A DNA stretch of 64,000 nucleotides, taken from Acidobacteriaceae bacterium (GTDB lineage Bacteria > Acidobacteriota > Terriglobia > Terriglobales > Acidobacteriaceae). The notes under the pieces were generated by a model. The model saw only the letters and a program-made list of their open reading frames with translations, was not told the DNA's origin and searched no databases. Position numbers and translations under genes: made by a program. How positions within the stretch are numbered: the stretch's first letter is position 1; each line of letters begins with the position of its first letter. The stretch spans positions 1-64,000 of the forward strand of contig JASHOQ010000123.1 of NCBI GenBank assembly GCA_030041045.1. The letters are read 5' to 3'. Shown piece after piece: positions 15,934-24,340 of this stretch.

Positions 15934-17325
15934 TCACACAGTTTTGAAGCCTTGCCCCTTCAAAGCCTGGTTTCGTTCAGTCATTTCAAGCCGGGCGGCG
16001 AGGACTTTGGCTGCGCGGTCGATTTGCACGCGGGTTGTGACTTCCGTCGCGCACCAGAGCGTGCAGTGGGCGAGCTCGGGATACCAGCGGCCGAGCGCAA
16101 TGCCGCCGACGATCTTTTCCTTGAGAAGACGCTCGGCGAGCGAGGCAGGCGACTCCTCGGTTTCGAGAACGAACTCGTGAAAATGCGGAGCGCCGGTGAA
16201 CAGTTGTTTTGTGCCGGGCTGCGCGCCCAGCGTGCGGGCGGCGTAATGCGCCTTGGCCAGGTTGTGTTCGGCAAGCTCGCGGATACCTTCCCTGCCGTAG
16301 ACGGCGAGGAAGACGGTGGCCATGAGCGCCACCAGCGCCTGGTTGGTGCAGATGTTCGAAGTGGCCTTCTCGCGGCGGATGTGCTGCTCGCGCGTGGCGA
16401 GGGTGAGGACGAAACCGCGATTTCCGGCGGTGTCGACGGTCTGGCCGGCGAGGCGGCCGGGCATCTGGCGCACGAATTTTTCCCTGGTGGCGATGACGCC
16501 GCAGAAGGGGCCGCCGTAGCTCAGCGGCACGCCGAAGGACTGCGCTTCCATGGTAACGATGTCGGCTTCGAGGGGTGGGCGCACGATGCCGAGCGAGACA
16601 GCTTCAGAGATGGAGACGAGGAGCAGCGCGCCCTTCCGGTGGGCAATCTCTGCAAGCGCGGGAATGTCTTCGACGACGCCGAAGAAGTTGGGGCTTTGGA
16701 CGAGGACAGCGGCGGTTTCCTCAGTGACCGCGGCCTCGAGCGCGGCGAGATCGACGCGGCCGGACTTGCGTTCGTAGCCGACGAGCGTGGAGGGCAGGCT
16801 CTGGTGTTTGGCGTAGGTTGCCAGCACCTCGCGGTACTCGGGATGGACGGTCGCGGCGACCACGGCCTTGTGGCGGCCGGTGACGCGCACGGCCATCATT
16901 ACGGCCTCGGCCGCGCCCGTGGAACCGTCATACATGCTGGCGTTGGCCAGGTCCATGCCGGTGAGCTCGGCGATCATGGTCTGGAACTCGAAGATGGCCT
17001 GCAGGGTGCCCTGGGTGATTTCGGCCTGGTAGGGCGTGTAGCTGGTGAGGAATTCGCCGCGCTGGACGAGTGCATCGATAATGACGGGGCGGTAATGGCG
17101 ATAGGCACCGGCGCCGAGAAAGCTCGCGTAGCCGCTTGCGTTCTTTTCGCCAGCCTGGCGGAAGTAATCGATGATTTCGCTTTCGGCCTGCTGACGGGGA
17201 ACGAGCAGATCGCGGTCGAGGCGGTACTCGGCCGGGATGATGGCGAAGAGGTCGTCGATGGAGCGTGCGCCGATTTCGGCGAGCATGCGCTCGCGCTCGG
17301 CGGGGGATTTGGGGAGATAACGCAT
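15934..17325 (-). CDS. gcvPA: Glycine dehydrogenase (decarboxylating) subunit 1
   Basis: 463 residues, normal length. Family signatures include [19 protein letters not shown] at the N terminus, [33 protein letters not shown] split over residues 68-101, and [11 protein letters not shown]. It pairs with GcvPB to make the heterotetrameric P-protein. The start ATG 17325 is preceded by GGAGGG at 7 nt. gcvH lies upstream on the same strand. Confidence 0.96.
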   Translation of the reverse strand: MRYLPKSPAERERMLAEIGARSIDDLFAIIPAEYRLDRDLLVPRQQAESEIIDYFRQAGEKNASGYASFLGAGAYRHYRPVIIDALVQRGEFLTSYTPYQAEITQGTLQAIFEFQTMIAELTGMDLANASMYDGSTGAAEAVMMAVRVTGRHKAVVAATVHPEYREVLATYAKHQSLPSTLVGYERKSGRVDLAALEAAVTEETAAVLVQSPNFFGVVEDIPALAEIAHRKGALLLVSISEAVSLGIVRPPLEADIVTMEAQSFGVPLSYGGPFCGVIATREKFVRQMPGRLAGQTVDTAGNRGFVLTLATREQHIRREKATSNICTNQALVALMATVFLAVYGREGIRELAEHNLAKAHYAARTLGAQPGTKQLFTGAPHFHEFVLETEESPASLAERLLKEKIVGGIALGRWYPELAHCTLWCATEVTTRVQIDRAAKVLAARLEMTERNQALKGQGFKTV

Positions 17326-17341
17326 GTTGGTCCCTCCGGGA

Positions 17342-17375
17342 CCAGTGAACAGTGATCAGTTGTCAGTGGTCAGTT
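17342..17375 (+). repeat. Heptamer-like tandem array of CAGTGAT type
   Basis: Five degenerate units, CAGTGAA, CAGTGAT, CAGTTGT, CAGTGGT, CAGTTTC, with exact period 7, in the gcvH-gcvPA intergenic region. The unit differs from the GGGANYA arrays but the period is the same. Confidence 0.7.
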
Positions 17376-17515
17376 TCCATGTGCTCAAGTTAAGAGTATC
17401 AATTGCGTCAAGAAGCTCTGCAGGCCTTCCTGAACCGCGAAGCTGGCAGGGACAGCCGCATTTCCGCTGTGCCCGAAACACTGACTGCAGAGGCCTGTCC
17501 ACTGACCACGGAAAA

Positions 17516-17905
17516 CTAGCTGCCCGTCTCTTCCGCGATGAACTTCTCGTAGGCGGCAGCGTCGAGCAGAGAGTCGAGCTCGGCGGGGTTCGAGAGCTCG
17601 ACCTGGATGATCCAGGTTTCGTGCGGGGCGGCGTTGATCTTGTCCGGCTCGGTCTTGAGCGACTCATTGACTTGGGTGACGGCGCCGGAGACGGGCGAAT
17701 AGAGATCGCTGACGGCCTTGACGCTTTCGACGGAGCCGAAGGGCTTGGCGGCGGTAACTTGGGCGCCGACCTTGGGCGCGTCGACGTAGACGATGTCGCC
17801 GAGCGAGTTCTGCGCGTAGTCGGTAATGCCGATGGAGCCGGTCTTGCCGTTGACGGAGATCCACTCGTGCTCGCGGGTGTAGCGATAGTTGGCCGGATAG
17901 GGCAT
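17516..17905 (-). CDS. gcvH: Glycine cleavage system H protein
   Basis: 129 residues from ATG 17905 (MPYPANYRYTREHEW); an ATG two codons upstream is too close to the GAGGA site. The lipoylated Lys is in FGSVESVKAVSDLYSP. GcvH carries the aminomethyl group from P-protein to T-protein. It heads the gcvH-gcvPA-(small membrane protein)-gcvPB run. gcvT, usually beside gcvH, is not in the window. Confidence 0.96.
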   Translation of the reverse strand: MPYPANYRYTREHEWISVNGKTGSIGITDYAQNSLGDIVYVDAPKVGAQVTAAKPFGSVESVKAVSDLYSPVSGAVTQVNESLKTEPDKINAAPHETWIIQVELSNPAELDSLLDAAAYEKFIAEETGS

Positions 17906-17948
17906 GCGCATTCGTCCTCGAAGTTCAAGTGTACGGTGTGAGGGAGGC

Positions 17949-18086
17949 GGGGACCAAGGGACGGAGGGACGCAGGGAGCAGGGATCAGGGAACAGGGAAC
18001 AGGGACGCAGCGAACAGGGAACAGCGACGCGGGGAGCAGGGAGCAGGGAACAGGGATCAGGGGTCAGGGGTCAGGGGTCAGGGACG
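17949..18086 (+). repeat. Long degenerate heptamer array (GGGANYA / GGGGTCA type)
   Basis: About 18 units with period 7, partly perturbed, including GGGAGCA, GGGATCA, GGGAACA, GGGACGC and three GGGGTCA in a row. It lies between the PDZ gene (3' end) and gcvH (5' end), both on the minus strand, so here the G-rich strand is antisense. No promoter for gcvH stands out inside it. Confidence 0.85.
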
Positions 18087-18127
18087 CTGGCGCGATGCGC
18101 TGGATCCGGAATGTGCGAGGATGCTGC

Positions 18128-19081
18128 TCAGGAAGCGGGGTCGCCTGGCGGCGGGGCGACCGGGTTCGTCTGCTCGACCGAGCTCTGGCGATGCTTGGAG
18201 TCCACCTGGAGGGTGAGGACCTGCTGCTTTTTGTCGCGCAGGATGGTGACCTGCACCGGCTTGCCCTCATTGGAGCGCAGCGCGCGGTCCCAGTCGGCCA
18301 AGGTGTTCACGCCGTCGGAGCCGACTTTTACGATGACATCGAAGACGTGGAAACCGGCGACGGCCGCTTCGCTGCGGCGCGCGACCTGCTTGATCATCAG
18401 GCCGCCGGCGAGGCCGAGATAATCGGCCATCTGCGAGGTGAGCGGTTCAACCTGCGCGCCGACCTTGAGCGTGCTGTCGAAAAAGGGCAGATGAAAGCCG
18501 CCGCTCAGGGGCGCGTCGGCGCCGCCGCCGGCGAGAATGCCTTTACTCGGCGCAGGTGCGGGATCCTCAGTGTCGTTGTCGATCTTGTCCCAGACGTCGT
18601 GGCTGACGGTCTTGCGGTCGGCCAGCTGGACGGCGAGGGTCTGGATGTTGCCGTCGCGGCTGATCTCAAGGCTCACGTTGCGGCCCGGCGGGATCTTGCG
18701 CAGCATGTCGCGCAGTTGCTCGGCGTTATCGACATTCTGGCCGTTGAGCCCGAGCACGACATCGTTGATCTTGAGGCCGATCTGGCCGGCAGGGGCGTCG
18801 TGATCGATGAGGGTGATGACGGCGCCGCGCACTTCCTTGAGCTTGAGCGCCTGGGCCTTGTCCGCGTCCACATCGGTGATGTAAACGCCCAGGTAGCCCG
18901 GAGTGCCGGAGTGCGTGAGCAGCGGGATGGGACCCTCAAAGACCTGGATGACTTCACCCGACTGGGCGCGGGCGGCCGAGGGAGCAAGCGCGAGACAGAT
19001 GCCGGCCGCGAGGAGAGCGGCAGGCGCGACGCAGGGGCGATCTAGATGTAGTTTCCGATACGGCCTCAAAAAGCATTTCAT
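18128..19081 (-). CDS. Exported protein with two PDZ domains
   Basis: 317 residues; signal peptide in LLAAGICLALAPSAARAQ. PDZ 1 covers about 58-150 (GYLGVYITDVDADKA ... VVLGLNGQNVDNAEQLRDML) and PDZ 2 about 190-290 (LGLAGGLMIKQVARRSEAAVAGFHV split by its carboxylate-binding loop). There is no trypsin-like protease domain, so this is an HtrA/DegP-like PDZ module without catalytic part, perhaps an adaptor or a peptide sensor in the periplasm. RBS GGAGAAGG sits just before ATG 19081. It lies downstream of a sigma/anti-sigma pair on the same strand, which suggests it may be part of that envelope-stress regulon. Confidence 0.88.
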   Translation of the reverse strand: MKCFLRPYRKLHLDRPCVAPAALLAAGICLALAPSAARAQSGEVIQVFEGPIPLLTHSGTPGYLGVYITDVDADKAQALKLKEVRGAVITLIDHDAPAGQIGLKINDVVLGLNGQNVDNAEQLRDMLRKIPPGRNVSLEISRDGNIQTLAVQLADRKTVSHDVWDKIDNDTEDPAPAPSKGILAGGGADAPLSGGFHLPFFDSTLKVGAQVEPLTSQMADYLGLAGGLMIKQVARRSEAAVAGFHVFDVIVKVGSDGVNTLADWDRALRSNEGKPVQVTILRDKKQQVLTLQVDSKHRQSSVEQTNPVAPPPGDPAS

Positions 19082-19155
19082 TTCCTTCTCCCGTCTCCCT
19101 CCCGCCGGCGAGCGCTCTAGAAAGGATGGCGCGCCGTCCGGCAGAAAGGGGAGAT

Positions 19156-20124
19156 CTATTGAAATTCCGGCACCCGGCTCAGGATTTCCCGGGAAACATT
19201 CCGGATTTGGGGATTGTCGTCAGAGTTCGACACCGAGTACAACACTGCGCGCACGCTGGAATCGGCCTCGACCGGCTCAAGCAGGCCAATGGCCGCACTG
19301 CGCACGCGCGCATCCCCATCGTTGAGCAGCGCTTCCAGCACCGCGTTGCGGACACGGACGTCCTCGGCCACATAGGGTTCGAGGCCTTCGAGAGCCTTCA
19401 GACGGACGGCCGGGCTCTTGTCGTAGCGAAGGGCGACCATCAGGGCATCACGGATGCCGGAAGGCTGGCAACTGTGGCCGGCGCGGCATTCAGCAGCCAG
19501 CAGACCTACGGAGTCGTCGCGGATGCCGGGCGAAGTGGAGTTCTCCGAAGCCAGCATGAGCAACTGGCGGATGGTGGGGTCGTCGAGCGAGCCCTCCATC
19601 TGACGGGGGACGAGCTGGGTGTAGGTCACATCCACGATTTCGCTGTTGGGCTGGCGCACGATGCCGGAGACGCCGGCGACATTGGCCAGCTCCGGCGCCG
19701 CGGGCTGCGGGCTCACCAGTGCCGGCTGCGAAGCGGCATGGGCAGCGCGGCTCTGGGCGTACTCATATTCGCCCAGGCAGCCGGCGCCGGCTCCCGCCAC
19801 CAGCAGAAGGACCGCGGCCACGGGCGCACCCTGCAGCCGGGCAAAGTTGTTGACGATCTGCTGGCTCCAGCGCTCGTACCAGCGCTTGGGCGGGAGCGCG
19901 TCGAGAGCCTCTTCAAGCCGCAGGCGCGCGCGGGCCACCAGGTTGGGCGGCGGCTCCAGGGCAGGATCGGCATCGAGCAGGGTCCTGAGCGCCTCGACAT
20001 GCTTCCGCTCGAGCTGGCACTCCGCGCAGCCGGCCAGGTGCCGATCCAGCTCGTGGGCCTGCTCGTCCGATAACTCGTGGTATGCCGCCGTCACAATCCG
20101 TTCCCGTGCCAATTCGCAATTCAT
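19156..20124 (-). CDS. Zinc-finger anti-sigma factor with C-terminal HEAT-like repeats
   Basis: 322 residues. The N terminus carries the ZAS motif, with HLAGCAEC (His-x3-Cys-x2-Cys) at about 29-36, which binds ECF sigma factors. One transmembrane segment follows at about 100-118 (APVAAVLLLVAGAGAGCL). From about 175 to the end there are HEAT-like helical repeats (SPAVRLKALEGLEPYV, DVRVRNAVLEALL, DARVRSAAIGLLEPV) that would lie outside the membrane. The gene follows the ECF sigma factor on the same strand, its expected partner. The HEAT extension probably senses a protein or wall signal. Confidence 0.88.
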   Translation of the reverse strand: MNCELARERIVTAAYHELSDEQAHELDRHLAGCAECQLERKHVEALRTLLDADPALEPPPNLVARARLRLEEALDALPPKRWYERWSQQIVNNFARLQGAPVAAVLLLVAGAGAGCLGEYEYAQSRAAHAASQPALVSPQPAAPELANVAGVSGIVRQPNSEIVDVTYTQLVPRQMEGSLDDPTIRQLLMLASENSTSPGIRDDSVGLLAAECRAGHSCQPSGIRDALMVALRYDKSPAVRLKALEGLEPYVAEDVRVRNAVLEALLNDGDARVRSAAIGLLEPVEADSSVRAVLYSVSNSDDNPQIRNVSREILSRVPEFQ

Positions 20125-20150
20125 GGCTACGTCCTTCCAGCCTCAAAAAT

Positions 20151-20193
20151 CAGCTTTCAGCTTCTAGCCTCTAGCTTCTAGCTTCCAGCTCTT
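20151..20193 (-). repeat. Heptamer array of TAGCTTC type
   Basis: Six units with period 7: CAGCTTT, CAGCTTC, TAGCCTC, TAGCTTC, TAGCTTC, CAGCTCT. It lies between the sigma factor and anti-sigma factor genes. On the coding (minus) strand it reads GAAGCTA repeated. It is another example of a 7-bp array at a gene end. Confidence 0.75.
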
Positions 20194-20238
20194 CGTGCTG
20201 GATTGATTGTTCTTGCCTCACCGCGATTGAGCTAGCAG

Positions 20239-20886
20239 CTATCTCAATTCCGCCAGCTGCGCGCGCAGCTTCTTGGTCGCCCGAAAGAGCGTGTTCTTGG
20301 CGGTTTCCTCGGTGGTGTGCAACATTTCTCCGATGGTGCGCAGGCGGAGACCCTGGTAATGCTTCAGTTCAAAGACCATCCGCTCGCGCGGAGTGAGCTT
20401 GTCCAACGCGGCCTGAATGCACTCGGCCAGCACCTTGCGGTCGAGCTCGCGCGCGGGGTTGGAAAACGACCGATCGTCGGAGACCCCGGCCAGCAGGTCG
20501 ATTTCGTCGCCGGTGCGGTCGACGACGACAGCGTGGTCTTCGCGGCGGGTTTTGCGGCGGCGGAGCTGGTCCAGGCACAGGTTGGTGACGATGCGGTAAA
20601 TCCAGGTGTAAAACGAGCACTCAAAGCGGAAGTTGCCGATGTAGCGGTAGGCCTTGAGGAAGGCCTCCTGGTAGATGTCTTCGGCGTCGTGCTCGGAGCC
20701 GGTGAGGTGCAGGGCCAGTCGCAGGACCTGGTGCTCGTATTGGCGGACCAGCGCGTCAAAGGCAGCGCGGGAGCCGGATTGGGCTTCGCGGATGAGGTCG
20801 GTTTCGGCTCCGCGGGCCGCGGCGCGCTCCTGCCCCTGGGTAGCGCCTTGTCGGCTGGTTCCGCCCATTGCCCTGGTTGCAGCCAT
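20239..20886 (-). CDS. ECF (RpoE-like) RNA polymerase sigma factor
   Basis: 215 residues from ATG 20886 (MAATRAMGGTSRQ); 20868 is an alternative in-frame ATG. The long open frame upstream encodes nothing sigma-like and is ignored. Sigma region 2 is seen in ALVRQYEHQVLRLALHL and DAEDIYQEAFLKAYRYI; region 4 is LTPRERMVFELKHYQGL with a helix-turn-helix in TIGEMLHTTEETAKNTLFRA. It directs RNA polymerase to envelope or stress promoters and is presumably held by the anti-sigma factor encoded just downstream. Confidence 0.92.
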   Translation of the reverse strand: MAATRAMGGTSRQGATQGQERAAARGAETDLIREAQSGSRAAFDALVRQYEHQVLRLALHLTGSEHDAEDIYQEAFLKAYRYIGNFRFECSFYTWIYRIVTNLCLDQLRRRKTRREDHAVVVDRTGDEIDLLAGVSDDRSFSNPARELDRKVLAECIQAALDKLTPRERMVFELKHYQGLRLRTIGEMLHTTEETAKNTLFRATKKLRAQLAELR

Positions 20887-21198
20887 ACCTGCAAAGGATT
20901 TTACCCTCCGGCCGGCCACCCAGGCTAAAGTTCCGGCAACTGCAACGGGGGAAATGGGCAAGCTTGCCGCGTCTGTCGCCATCAGGGGCTCCGTTCCGAG
21001 GGAGTCAATCCACGAGTCAGCTACGAGTGAGGCCACGAACCACTGCGCACCGGATAGACGGCGCATTGGGGGGTTTGGTAATCGGCGATGGTGGGGACAG
21101 TAGCACGAAAGTGATAGAGGGCACAATCGCCCGGGGGGATGCAGGGGGTTCCGAGGGAATGTCAGGCCGCGGGCGCCGCTGCAGCTAAACTGGAGCGG

Positions 21199-21831
21199 AT
21201 GAGCGGAAGACTCTTTGCAGATTCCCAGGCGGATGAGGGCGCGGGCTGGTTCACGGCCCATTGCGATGGCGGGTCGCGGGGCAATCCCGGACCGGCGGGG
21301 TATGGGGCGGTGATTGAGGACCCCGGAGGCCAAGTGGCGGCCCGGCTAAGCAAGTACCTGGGAAAGCAGACCAACAACTATGCCGAGTACGCGGGATTGC
21401 TGGCGGTGTTGGAGTGGGCGCTCGGGAACGGGGTGAAGCGTCTGCGCGTGGTTTCGGACTCCGAGCTGATGGTGAACCAGATGAAGGGGCGGTACAAGGT
21501 GGCGAGCGCGGGTTTGCGGCCGCTGTGGGAGGAAGCGAAGAAGCGCGCGGCGAAGCTGGACCGGTTCGAGATGCGGCATACGCTGCGCGGCGGGAACAAA
21601 GAAGCGGACAAGCTGGCGAACCAGGCGATGGATGAAGGCAGGGAACAGGGATCAGGGAACAGGGATCAGAAAGAAAACCGGGTGCCCCAGGTCCCGCCTT
21701 TGGGACCGGAGAAAGCACAACCATCCAAGGCTCCTCGGCAGGTGCTGGAGGGGTATGTGAAGGATGGGGTGGTGCATTTGCTCGATGGGGAGCTGCCGGA
21801 GGGGGCGTTTGTGAAGGTGACGCGGAAGTGA
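21199..21831 (+). CDS. rnhA: Ribonuclease HI with repeat-derived linker and C-terminal tail
   Basis: 210 residues from ATG 21199. Catalytic carboxylates: Asp in HCDGGSRGNPGPAGYG, Glu in NNYAEYAGLLAVLE, Asp in VVSDSELMVNQ and Asp in GGNKEADKLAN. This arrangement matches the short RNase HI type that cuts the RNA strand of RNA-DNA hybrids. After residue 147 a GGGANYA heptamer array (21640-21669) and an inverted family B hairpin (21681-21720) are translated as EGREQGSGNRDQKENRVPQV and following residues; the frame then continues into VLEGYVKDGVVHLLDGELPEG, a small tail found in other proteins as a DUF104-like segment. Both repeats are therefore accommodated as a linker. Confidence 0.9.
   Translation: MSGRLFADSQADEGAGWFTAHCDGGSRGNPGPAGYGAVIEDPGGQVAARLSKYLGKQTNNYAEYAGLLAVLEWALGNGVKRLRVVSDSELMVNQMKGRYKVASAGLRPLWEEAKKRAAKLDRFEMRHTLRGGNKEADKLANQAMDEGREQGSGNRDQKENRVPQVPPLGPEKAQPSKAPRQVLEGYVKDGVVHLLDGELPEGAFVKVTRK
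21640..21720 (+). repeat. Heptamer array plus inverted family B hairpin inside rnhA
   Basis: GGGAACA, GGGATCA, GGGAACA, GGGATCA at 21641-21668 is followed by GGTGCCCCA, stem GGTCCC (21690-21695) / GGGACC (21702-21707), and GAAAGCAC, the inverse of the family B flanks. All of it is translated in frame. Confidence 0.85.
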
Positions 21832-21857
21832 GACTGCAAGTGGAGGAGCTTACTATT

Positions 21858-22466
21858 TCATTTCACTGCTCCACGCGTGACAGGGCCGACTCGATCAAAT
21901 CGAGTTCCGTTCCACCGGTAGCGCGTTTCAATGTAGCCGGAGGAGCAGCAGTCTCCTGAAGCCTTCGTCGGATCCAGGAGATCGAAGACGAGGGTCCCAT
22001 TTTCGGCCCGAACGCTGTATAAGCCCGAGTAGGCCCGATCTCCGGTATAGCAAAAGTCCAGCAACTTAGGCTCACCGGCGCCAGGTGAATAAATATAAAC
22101 GTAGTTGGTTGTCTGTGTTCCGCCGGTGTGATAGGACAGGACAACGATGGCGTCTTCTTCTCCATTGCCCGTTAGGTCCGCATACATGACAGATTGAAAC
22201 GTGAAGCCGGAGTACTGGACATATTTCTTGCCGTCCATCACGAAGGCTGAATCCTTGCTGAGTTCTTCCCCATTTACCAGGTGGATTGGCTTCCGCTGGC
22301 TGTATCCGTTCTTAGGGTCGCCCAGCCAGCTCATGGCACTGTGTCCCAGAATCGGCCCGCGCAATGGATAGGTGAAGTTTTTGAAGTCGACTTTCCGGAT
22401 ATCGCTCTGGGGGGAAGCCACGCCTGCGGAAATGCATATCAGGGCTCCAAGAAGGGAGAAGCGCAT
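21858..22466 (-). CDS. Exported protein of unknown function
   Basis: 202 residues with a short signal peptide (MRFSLLGALICISAGVASPQ). The body has a VCBS/FG-GAP-like phrase, MYADLTGNGEEDAIVVLSYH, and four cysteines near the C terminus (DFCYTGDR, GDCCSSGY) that could form disulphides. Likely periplasmic. It stands alone between rnhA (convergent) and zwf. No function is assigned. Confidence 0.75.
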   Translation of the reverse strand: MRFSLLGALICISAGVASPQSDIRKVDFKNFTYPLRGPILGHSAMSWLGDPKNGYSQRKPIHLVNGEELSKDSAFVMDGKKYVQYSGFTFQSVMYADLTGNGEEDAIVVLSYHTGGTQTTNYVYIYSPGAGEPKLLDFCYTGDRAYSGLYSVRAENGTLVFDLLDPTKASGDCCSSGYIETRYRWNGTRFDRVGPVTRGAVK

Positions 22467-22612
22467 TGGCAGAGCTTAGCGCGCGAGCCTCCGGATTTCA
22501 ATTGTCCCATTTCCGCGTAACAAGACCGCTCTGAAACCCCTCGACGGATTTCAGCGGATCTGAACGTCGCGCCCCGCCGACGAGTCTTTGATGAAGCGAG
22601 GGATGTGAGTTC

Positions 22613-22727
22613 GTGCTTTCCCACCCAAAACGCAAAGTACGCGTTTTGGATGGGGCACCCGGCCTGATCTGGAATTCTCAAAGACCCACCCGCTCATCGC
22701 GATAAGACCGCGATGAACGGGGCACAG
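22613..22727. repeat. Two family B hairpins in tandem downstream of zwf
   Basis: First: GTGCTTTCCCA, stem CCAAAACGC (22624-22632) / GCGTTTTGG (22641-22649), ATGGGGCACCC. Second: CCCACCCGC, stem TCATCGCG (22694-22701) / CGCGATGA (22709-22716), ACGGGGCAC. Flanks are shared, stems are unrelated, and each stem pairs perfectly. The rest of 22467-22761 holds no gene. Confidence 0.85.
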
Positions 22728-22730
22728 TTC

Positions 22731-22761
22731 CTGATCCCTGACCCCTGATCCCTGTCCCCTG
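22731..22761 (-). repeat. Heptamer array (G-rich on the minus strand) directly after the zwf stop
   Basis: Reads CTGATCC CTGACCC CTGATCC CTGTCCC on the plus strand, that is GGGATCA/GGGGTCA units on the zwf mRNA strand, starting 1 nt beyond the zwf stop codon. Four GGG runs make a G-quadruplex pattern in the transcript. Confidence 0.85.
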
Positions 22762-24321
22762 CTAGTGCCGGCCGAGGTCGTTGCGCCATGTGTGACCGCT
22801 GCGCTCGAGCAGGTGGTCGGCGCACTCCGGGCCCCAGGAGCCGGCGAAGTAATTGGGAAACACCTCCGGTGTTTTACTTTTCCAGGCATCGAGGATCGGG
22901 GTATAGAGGGCCCAGTTGGTTTCCACGCCGTCGCGATGGGCGAAGAGGGTCTGGTCGCCGAGCATGGCGTCGAGGAGCAGGCGCTCGTAGCCATTGGCCG
23001 TGGACTTGCCGAAGGCGGTCTCGTAGTCGAAGTCCATGTTGACGGGGCAGACGGACATCTGCGAGCTGGTGGGTACCTTGGCGCCGAAGCGCAGGGCGAT
23101 GCCTTCGTCGGGCTGGATGCGGATGGTGAGCAGGTTGGGCTGGATTTCGCCGCAGGGGCCGTCGGTGGCGAGGCGGTTGAAGATCAACAGCGGCGGCTGC
23201 TTGAACTGGATGCTGATTTCGGTGGCGCGCTTCTTCATGCGCTTGCCTGCGCGCAGAAAGAAGGGTACGCCGGCCCAGCGCCAGTTCTCGATCTCGAGAC
23301 GAAGGGCGGCGAAGGTCTCCGTGCCGGAGTTGGGGTTGACACGCTCTTCGTCGCGGTAGCCGACAACGTGGTCTTTGCCCACGATGCCGGGCCCGTACTG
23401 GCCGCGGATGGTATTGAGGATGGGGATGGGCGGGATGGCCTGCCAGACCTTGAGCTTTTCGCGGCGGACGCTTTCGGCTTCGAAGCTCGAGGGCGGCTCA
23501 AGGGCGACGAGCGAGAGCAGCTCCATCATGTGGTTCTGCACCACGTCGCGCAGGGCGCCGGCCTTCTCGTAAAACGGGCCGCGGCCCTCGACGCCCAGGG
23601 TTTCGGCCACGGTGATCTGCACTTCCTCAATGAAGTTGCGGTTCCAGACGGGCTCGAAGATGCCGTTGGCGAAGCGGAAGACGAGGAGGTTCTGGACGGT
23701 TTCCTTGCCCAGGTAATGGTCGATGCGGAAAACCTGGCGCTCCTCAAAGACGGCGTTCACCTGGTGGTTGAGCTCGCGGGCCGAGCCGAGATCGTGGCCG
23801 AAGGGCTTTTCGATGACGATGGCGGCCATGCCTTTCTCCGGATGGGCCATCTGCTGCGCGCCCAGGTTCTCGACGATGCCGGCGAAGAACTCCGGCGCGG
23901 TGGCGAGATAAAACAGCCGGTTGCCGCCGATGCCGCGCTCTTTGTCGATGCGGTCGAGCTCGGTTTTGAGGCTTGCATAATGGGAGGGGTCGTCGAAGTT
24001 GAGGGCGAAATAACTGATGTGGCCGACGAACTCGTCGAGCTTGGGGTCACTTTTGTCCACGTCACCGAAGTCGACGATGCCTTCGCGCATGTCCCGGGCG
24101 AATTCGTCGCCGAGCGGCCGCCGGGCCACGCCCACGATGGCGAATTCCTTGGGCAGAAGGTTGTTCTGGCGCAGATGAAACAGGGCCGGCAGCAGCTTGC
24201 GCTTGGTCAGGTCGCCGGAAGCGCCGAATATAACCAGGATCACCGGTTCGGGAATGCGTTCCTTGCCCGCGGGCAGCTGCGACAGGTCTTCAGGCCGAAC
24301 CTTCATTGCTATGGTCGCCAT
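22762..24321 (-). CDS. zwf: Glucose-6-phosphate dehydrogenase
   Basis: 519 residues, normal length. The dinucleotide-binding motif GASGDLTKRKLLPALF is at about 33-48 and the substrate-binding/catalytic motif RIDHYLGKET at about 200. It oxidises glucose-6-phosphate to 6-phosphogluconolactone with NADP, the first step of the oxidative pentose phosphate pathway. Start ATG 24321 has a strong GGAGGAAA about 8 nt upstream. It is the last gene of the carbohydrate run that begins at 31342; pgl (lactonase) is missing from the run. Confidence 0.97.
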   Translation of the reverse strand: MATIAMKVRPEDLSQLPAGKERIPEPVILVIFGASGDLTKRKLLPALFHLRQNNLLPKEFAIVGVARRPLGDEFARDMREGIVDFGDVDKSDPKLDEFVGHISYFALNFDDPSHYASLKTELDRIDKERGIGGNRLFYLATAPEFFAGIVENLGAQQMAHPEKGMAAIVIEKPFGHDLGSARELNHQVNAVFEERQVFRIDHYLGKETVQNLLVFRFANGIFEPVWNRNFIEEVQITVAETLGVEGRGPFYEKAGALRDVVQNHMMELLSLVALEPPSSFEAESVRREKLKVWQAIPPIPILNTIRGQYGPGIVGKDHVVGYRDEERVNPNSGTETFAALRLEIENWRWAGVPFFLRAGKRMKKRATEISIQFKQPPLLIFNRLATDGPCGEIQPNLLTIRIQPDEGIALRFGAKVPTSSQMSVCPVNMDFDYETAFGKSTANGYERLLLDAMLGDQTLFAHRDGVETNWALYTPILDAWKSKTPEVFPNYFAGSWGPECADHLLERSGHTWRNDLGRH

Positions 24322-24340
24322 GATTTTTCCTCCGGAAAAA

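Noticed and set aside
7862-18086. Heptamer arrays as CRISPR arrays or telomere-like ends
   Set aside because: Units are contiguous 7-mers without spacers and occur at many internal sites; no cas genes or chromosome ends are present.
20887-21333. About 150-residue extension of the ECF sigma factor
   Set aside because: No similarity to sigma region 1 or 1.1; ECF factors are about 200 residues and a good ATG lies at 20886.
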